From positions 19,071,119-19,135,118 of the forward strand of contig NC_061808.1 in NCBI RefSeq assembly GCF_021462225.1: a stretch of DNA of 64,000 nucleotides. The letters run 5' to 3'. Source of the stretch: Girardinichthys multiradiatus (taxonomy: Eukaryota > Chordata > Actinopteri > Cyprinodontiformes > Goodeidae). The position numbers and the translations under genes were made by a program. Shown in pieces: positions 58,925 to 64,000 of this stretch. Under the pieces are notes generated by a model. It worked only from the letters and a program-made list of their open reading frames with translations. It was not told the DNA's origin and searched no databases. Numbering within the stretch: the stretch's first letter is position 1; each line of letters opens with the position of its first letter.

Positions 58925-59908
58925 TCACTTTTCCTTTTTGTCTAGATGCACTCCGGATTGGACAGTCACTGTCCAAAACAATGCCTTTTTTGTCATCAGG
59001 GTTGATTGACTGTACCAGGTGTTTGCACCTGTTGCAACCCAATCTCTTGCTCTTTCACCACTGTTCACTAATTGGCCCAAGTTTTTCCACTCTTCAGTTG
59101 TCTCTTTACACAGTGAGATATGAGGTTCTGAGTATTGTCTAAACAACCTTTTGACTGTATCTGGCAGTATTACTGCAGCTGCGGCATTTGCCGTCACGTC
59201 TGAGTACACATATGACACTGTTATTTTTACTGGAGTGATTTTGTCAAATTCGCTTTTGTATTTGGTGTCTGGTTTGTTTGTGTACCACATTGCAACATGT
59301 AGGTCATCAGGTGACATTACATCCTGAGGGTTTTGTATGGAATTTTTTCCTTCATCTACGAGAAATGACCCCGTGGAAGTTGGTGCTTTATTTGGGATGT
59401 CCAATGTATAGTAATAGTTTGGGCTTCCCACTCCCTGCATTACATATACATTTTCAGGCCTTTCCCTAGCTATTTTTAATCCATCAGGAGTTGGCAATAT
59501 GATTAGTTGTAAGGCGACCATTGCATCTCTACCTAATAGATTTACTGGACATTCTGGCAATATCAGTACCGAAAGTTGGCATGTTTTTCCTTCCGGGTCT
59601 CTGAGCCATATGGGTTCAGTCTCAGTAATCCTTTTTGTCATTCCTTGGGCTGCTCTGACCACAGCATAATTTCCACTAGGCTTTGCATGTGGTAGTGGCT
59701 CTCTGAGGGTGGTTCTACATGCTCCAGAATCACAAAGGAACGTGATAGGTGTGCCTTGTACTATCAATGTTATTTCTGGTCTAATTTTTTCTACATAGAA
59801 CAGTTCTTCCAGATTTAATATATTTTCTCCCTCCTCAGTCAAAAGTACCCTTTCTGTCATTTCACCAAGGGGTTGTCTGCTCAGTTTCCCCTGCGGCTCT
59901 GGTGCTAG
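58925..59908 (-). CDS. pro: ERV protease and linker region
   Basis: The aspartic protease active site reads FLCDSGACRTTL and the second conserved block is LLGRDAMVAL, both within the first half. A linker of about 150 residues before the RT has no recognised domain. It has no need of its own start: the frame is the same as gag, directly after the UGA at 59909-59911, so expression by stop readthrough is the likely route. The first in-frame Met is at 59860. It ends at UGA 58925-58927, beyond which RT continues in the same frame. Confidence 0.88.
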   Translation of the reverse strand, partial: LAPEPQGKLSRQPLGEMTERVLLTEEGENILNLEELFYVEKIRPEITLIVQGTPITFLCDSGACRTTLREPLPHAKPSGNYAVVRAAQGMTKRITETEPIWLRDPEGKTCQLSVLILPECPVNLLGRDAMVALQLIILPTPDGLKIARERPENVYVMQGVGSPNYYYTLDIPNKAPTSTGSFLVDEGKNSIQNPQDVMSPDDLHVAMWYTNKPDTKYKSEFDKITPVKITVSYVYSDVTANAAAAVILPDTVKRLFRQYSEPHISLCKETTEEWKNLGQLVNSGERARDWVATGANTWYSQSTLMTKKALFWTVTVQSGVHLDKKEK

Positions 59909-59911
59909 TCA
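59904..59911 (-). promoter_or_regulatory. Candidate stop-readthrough signal between gag and pro
   Basis: On the element strand the gag stop is UGA followed by CUAGC. The downstream frame is the same and stays open for over 320 codons. UGA-CUA is a recognised leaky context, used by some alphaviruses and a few cellular genes. Gammaretroviruses read through a UAG at this same junction. Confidence 0.7.
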
Positions 59912-60700
59912 CGCACTATAGTTTTGTTGGGCAGAGCTACTTTGGCAGTCTCTAGCCATATGTCCCTCTTTTCCACAGGACCAGCATGCTCTTGGATTTT
60001 GTGCTCCAAAATGTCCTTTGCCTCTACCTCTTCCTCGACCTCTACCACGCCCCCTGCCTCGTGTTTGTTGATAATAAACTGCATTATCAAAACAGGCTGT
60101 CTCTTCCTCGTGGTAGAACACTGTGTCTTTTTGTTTGGTCTTTTTACTTTTTATAACTTTTTCTGCATGCAGGGCATGGTTGAGTGCATTTTTTAACTGT
60201 TGTTGGAAGGCACTGTTTGCATCTTCACTTGGTTCTAGACCACTGTGAACCTTGGACACCGTTCCCATTCTTGCTCTATATTCATCAAATGGTTCATCTG
60301 GTTTCTGTCGGCACCTTCCTATTTCAGTGTAATTTGCTCTCTTTTTATATTTAGCTTTAATTCTTTCCAATAGGGGGTTCACATGTTCTGTCAGATCATT
60401 ACTGTCAGCAACTCGGTTGGTACCATCTGCTTGAGTAGGCGTATAAGTTCCTTTAACATGAAACCAGTCAGGGCTTAACTTGCACATCCACACCTGTTGT
60501 ACTTCTGCTCCGTTCAGGTGATAAGAACGTCTAAGGTCTTTTAAGGCAGCCGTGGATAACTTTCCATTAAAGTTATAATGTTTTACCCAGTAACATAATG
60601 GTTCCACAGCTGTTGGTTCTTCCTTTTCTACTACTTTCCAATCTTTGCATGATAAATTATCAAGTAACTTTTGTTTTTCTTTACTTTGTCCCTTACCCAT
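59909..60700 (-). CDS. gag: ERV Gag, short (263 aa) but open
   Basis: Gag forms the particle and binds genomic RNA. It starts MGKGQSK, a myristoylation signal. The middle contains RCRQKPDEPFDEYRARMG, comparable to the conserved C-terminal capsid region. Near residues 212-228 is an RG-repeat stretch, then one zinc knuckle CWSCGKEGHMARDC. Gammaretroviral Gag is usually about twice this length, so an in-frame internal deletion in the matrix/capsid region is likely. The terminator is UGA followed by CUA-G. The frame is otherwise clean. Confidence 0.92.
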   Translation of the reverse strand: MGKGQSKEKQKLLDNLSCKDWKVVEKEEPTAVEPLCYWVKHYNFNGKLSTAALKDLRRSYHLNGAEVQQVWMCKLSPDWFHVKGTYTPTQADGTNRVADSNDLTEHVNPLLERIKAKYKKRANYTEIGRCRQKPDEPFDEYRARMGTVSKVHSGLEPSEDANSAFQQQLKNALNHALHAEKVIKSKKTKQKDTVFYHEEETACFDNAVYYQQTRGRGRGRGRGRGRGKGHFGAQNPRACWSCGKEGHMARDCQSSSAQQNYSA

Positions 60701-61286
60701 TTTTAGGCGACTTTTAGTTCCAGTATGGTTTTAACACCTGGTGTGTTCTAAATACTGGAAATACCTTTTAAACAAGATGGTGATCAACTAACCTGTTGCG
60801 GTAAAATTCACTTCAACCCGTTAAGGTGGAATTTTCTTGCCTACATGCATCCGCAGCGGCTCACCATTTGTTCCTTGTTTAATTTATATGAAAAACAGTC
60901 ACCTAGTGGTGGCTATTTTTCCACTCTCACACTCACTCGCTCCTTTTATTAGTTTCCTAACAGAGGACTCCGCCGTCTTTAACGTAGAATTTAATTAGTC
61001 TATTTCAACTAAGGGAGTCTACCCTCCTGCGGAATTTAACTGTATTCTTCTCTTGTACCTGATAGTGTCTAGAATTGTCAGGGTTTTACTATTTTATTCT
61101 TTTGTCATTCATCCCTCTTTTTAATCATAAGATTTACTCACACTTCTCTGCGTCTTTGGAGTTCCGTCAACCCTTGGATCCCAGCCTGCCAGGGAGAACC
61201 AGTCCTGGAAAAGGTCTTTTTACCTTGGCCACGGAGTTTTACCTGGATCTCTCTCACCCGCTGGGATCGTCAGGTATCTTGGACTC
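60701..61286 (-). other. ERV 5' leader
   Basis: Untranslated leader between primer site and gag, where packaging and splice donor signals are expected. Several GT sites are present but I cannot choose the donor. Confidence 0.6.
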
Positions 61287-61302
61287 TGGCTCGAAAGGAC
61301 CA
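61287..61302 (-). other. Primer-binding site resembling tRNA-Tyr
   Basis: On the element strand TGGTCCTTTCGAGCCA lies 6 bases after the 5' LTR. It is complementary to the vertebrate tRNA-Tyr 3' end (GGCTCGAAGGACCA) with one extra base in the A run. Confidence 0.65.
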
Positions 61303-61308
61303 TTTAAA

Positions 61309-61693
61309 TGTTAGGTTTAAACCCCAACACTCATTACAACATCTGCACAAAGAAAGACACAGAGAAGTTAGTTTGTTTTAACTTGCAAGGAGAGTGTCCC
61401 GGAGACTGTCTCAGTTACAATCCTCCAAACACACTCTGAAGACAGTCTCCGCTCTTCATGCTTTTATTAGAAAAGGAACGCCCTAGTTACATGAGATTTC
61501 AACTGCTGAGGGAGTTTATCTTTATGTGAAAACAGACTGTTCTCACATCCTGTGCTCATGTTGCAACATCATATTCCTCTATGCATATAAAGAGATAACA
61601 ACCATTCTCAATCAGTAATATAAACAGCACATCTAGATAGTAAATAAGTAATGTAGAATGAAAACTGAATAATGTATGTACATTTATCTAACA
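61309..61693 (-). repeat. Provirus 5' LTR
   Basis: 385 bp, 2 bp longer than the other LTR owing to a CT insertion (ACACACTCTGAAG). The stem arms are at 61400-61411 and 61440-61451. Confidence 0.95.
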
Positions 61694-61923
61694 ATAGCGA
61701 ATGACATTAAATCATATTGCTAAAGTTTCTACCAAATGTCTCCAAGACAGGTAAAAGACTCAAGGCAAAATGACTAGCAATATAAATCCAGTAAATAATT
61801 AAGTTCATTTAAAAAGGTTACTAATATGTATACTTTATACTTTCCAAAAACATCCTAAAATTCAAACATGGTGCGATGTGGGCTTTGGATGCAAAAAGCA
61901 TGGGTCTCTTTTTACTTAATATA

Positions 61924-63551
61924 CAGTGCCTTGCGAAAGTACTCGGCCCCCTTGAACTTTTCAACCTTTTGCCACATTTCAGGCTTCAAACATAAAGATA
62001 TAAAATTCAAATTTTTTGTGAAGAATCAACAACAAGTGGGACACAATCGTGAAATGGAATGAAATTTATTGGAATGTCAAACTTTTTTAACAAATAAAAA
62101 ACTGAAAAGTGGGGCGTGCAATATTATTCGGCCCCTTTACTTTCAGTGCAGCAAACTCACTCCAGAAGTTCAGTGAGGATCTCTGAATGATCCAATGTTG
62201 TCCCACATGACTGATGATGATAAATAGAATCCACCTGTGTGTAATCAAGTCTCCGTATAAATGCACCTGCTCTGTGATAGTCTCAGGGTTCTGTTCAAAG
62301 CGCAGAGAGCATCATGAAGACCAAGGAACACACCAGGCAGGTCCGAGATACTGTTGTGGAGAAGTTTAAAACCGGATTTGGATACAAAAAGATTTCCCAA
62401 GCTTTAAACATCTCAAGGAGCACTGTGCAAGCAATCATATTGAAATGGAAGGAGTATCAGACCACTGCAAATCTACCAAGACCCGGCCATCCCTCTAAAC
62501 TTTCATCTCGAACAAGGAGAAGACTGATCAGAGATGCAGCCAAGAGGCCCATGATCCCTCTGGATGAACTGCAGAGATCTACAGCTGAGGTGGGAGAGTC
62601 TGTCCATAGAACAACAATCAGTCGTACACTGCACAAATCTGGCCTTTATGGAAGAGTGGCAAGAAGAAAGCCATTTCTCAAAGATATCCATAAAAAGTCT
62701 CGTTTAAAGTTTGCCACAAGCCACCTGGGAGATACACCAAACATGTGGAAGAAGGTGCTCTGGTCAGATGAAATCAAAATCAAACTGTTTGGCCACAATG
62801 TAAAACGATATGTTTGGCATAAAAGCAACACAACTCATCACCCTGAACACACCATCCCCACTGTCAAACATGGTGGTGGCAGCATCATGGTTTGGGCCTG
62901 CTTTTCGTCAGCAGGGACAGGGAAGATGGTCAAAATTGATGGGAAGATGGATGGGTCCAAATACAGGACCATTCTGGAAGAAAACCTGTTGGAGTCTGCA
63001 AGAGACCTGAGACTGGGACGGAGATTTATCTTCCAACAAGACAATGATCTAAAACATAAAGCCAAATCTACAATGAATGGTTCACAAATAAACGTATCCA
63101 GGTGTTGGAATGGCCAAGTCAAAGTCCAGACCTGAATCCAATCGAGAATCCGTGGAAAGAGCTGAAGACTGCTGTTCATGAACGCTCTCCATTCAACCTC
63201 ACTGAGCTCCAGCTGTTTTACAAGGAAGAATGGGCAAGAATTTCAGTCTCTCGATGTGTAAAACTGATAGAGACAAACCCCAAGAGACTTGCAGCTGTAA
63301 TTGCAGCAAAGGGTGGCGCTACAAAGTATTAACGCAATGGGGCCAAATAATATTGCACGCCCCATTTTTCAGTTTTTTATTTGTTAAAAAAGTTTGACAC
63401 ATCCAATAAATTTTATTCCACTTCACGATTGTGTCCCACTTGTTGTTGATTCTTCACAAAAAATTAGAATTTTATATCTTTATGTTTGAAGCCTGAAATG
63501 TGGCAAGAGTTTGAAAAGTTCAAGGGGGCTGAGTACTTTCGCAAGGCACTG
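61924..63551 (+). mobile_element. Tc1-like transposon with 212-bp inverted repeats, nearly intact
   Basis: TA duplications at 61922-61923 and 63552-63553 flank the ends CAGTGCCTTGCGAAAGTACT and AGTACTTTCGCAAGGCACTG. The inverted repeats extend over 61924-62135 and 63339-63551 with only a few differences, the first being T for C in GGGGGCTGAG. Element length is 1628 bp. It lies 230 bp from the provirus right end. Low divergence of the long repeats suggests recent insertion. Confidence 0.95.
62314..63332 (+). pseudogene. Tc1 transposase, DD34E, one frameshift
   Basis: It starts MKTKEHTRQVRDTVVEKFKTG. It has the bipartite paired-like DNA-binding domain (QALNISRSTVQAIILKWKEY, then LSSRTRRRLIRDA) with a GRPR-like basic linker region (PRPGHPSK). 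The catalytic residues are Asp in VLWSDEIKI, Asp in FQQDNDLKH and Glu in PDLNPIENPW, at 34-residue spacing once the frame change is allowed for. One missing base near 63078 moves the last part into another frame (63102-63332), which ends AAKGGATKY. No other lesion was seen. Confidence 0.93.
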
Positions 63552-63553
63552 TA

Positions 63554-64000
63554 AAAAACCACAGTGGCCACGAGATATGGAGGACATTTTAACTCTGGTA
63601 CTGCTACCTCCCCTGAGCCTCGGTGGCTCATCTTGACTTAACTTCCTTACCATAAAACAAAAACACAAAGCAAAACTATCCTGCCCAATTATTCTGACCA
63701 GTAAACCCACCGGTTTACCTCAAAGCTCCTTATATGAACTGTATAGTGCCCTCTGTGACCTTTCTAATAGAATCCCATCTCTATATTGACTCAAGCTTTA
63801 TTTCGGTCTGATTCTGTAAAATTTCATGACTTTTTCATTACTAATTCTTTGTTACAATATGTGGCTCGGGGCAAAAAGACAAACAGAGGTATAAACACCT
63901 GCCAAAGTAGTTCCTACTACACACAATGTCAAGTGGACACCACACACACACACACACACACACACAAACATCTGTGTTTTAGTATCTTTATGAGGACTTT
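63554..64000. other. Non-coding DNA with CA repeat
   Basis: No gene. A (CA)n run of about 14 units spans 63939-63967. Confidence 0.6.

Larger units (their letters stand above)
55181..61693 (-). mobile_element. Endogenous retrovirus (class I-like), internally deleted, young
   Basis: A complete LTR-to-LTR provirus on the minus strand, 6513 bp. The LTRs begin TG and end CA and differ by three substitutions and one 2-bp indel. A 5-bp target duplication flanks them. In element order: 5' LTR (61309-61693), tRNA-Tyr-like primer site, gag, protease, reverse transcriptase, integrase, env, polypurine tract, 3' LTR. The Gag start with a myristoylation signal, the single-frame gag-pro arrangement across a stop, the GPY-type integrase end and the CX6CC transmembrane subunit place it near gammaretrovirus-like fish ERVs. 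Gag, RNase H and the env surface subunit appear shortened or missing. Confidence 0.95.

Overview
The window is nuclear DNA from a ray-finned fish, most likely a spiny-rayed teleost. This rests on the mix of mobile elements (Tc1/mariner transposons with long inverted repeats, Rex1-type LINE tails, tRNA-derived SINEs of teleost type, a Ty3/Gypsy element, a class I-like endogenous retrovirus), the AT-rich intergenic DNA and the many CA microsatellites. Nothing bacterial was seen (no operons, no CRISPR). Species cannot be fixed from the sequence alone.

Layout. From 1 to about 5.4 kb lies the probable 5' part of one host gene on the minus strand: a GC-rich, CpG-rich promoter-like island (4190-4720) containing a likely non-coding first exon with a consensus donor at 4505/4504, and a coding exon at 1684-1923 with good splice sites. 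I do not recognise the protein. A second promoter-like segment with five CCAAT boxes lies at 16.04-16.43 kb. Most of the rest is intronic or intergenic DNA seeded with transposon debris: decayed Tc1 copies at 7.9, 9.3, 23.9 and 33.4 kb (all with the transposase on the minus strand), Rex1 tails at 13.3 and 45.7 kb, and SINEs at 39 kb.

Four clusters hold the larger elements. (1) 18.7-23.2 kb is a nest: a minus-strand LTR carrying both a LINE with an uninterrupted 984-codon endonuclease/reverse transcriptase ORF and an 819-bp non-autonomous hAT-like element. (2) 28.5-34.2 kb is a decayed Gypsy element inserted in a Rex1 fragment, with another Rex1 fragment inside its gag, a reverse transcriptase whose YxDD box reads YLDN, and no 3' LTR, the right edge abutting a Tc1 remnant. 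(3) 42.48-43.75 kb is a Tc1/mariner element with perfect 31-bp inverted repeats and a transposase whose D-to-E spacing counts as 36 residues. (4) 55.18-63.55 kb holds a young provirus on the minus strand (two LTRs differing by three substitutions and one 2-bp indel, a 5-bp target duplication, a tRNA-Tyr-like primer site, polypurine tract, gag, protease, RT, integrase and an env transmembrane subunit) followed by a nearly intact Tc1 element with 212-bp inverted repeats.

The most interesting signals are in the provirus: gag and pro share one frame separated by UGA-CUA-G, a known leaky stop context, and the copy looks recent although gag, RNase H and most of the env surface subunit appear deleted. 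Also notable are a large hairpin-forming inverted repeat at 47.6-47.9 kb and a 540-bp foldback element at 53.3 kb. No complete host gene is contained in the window.
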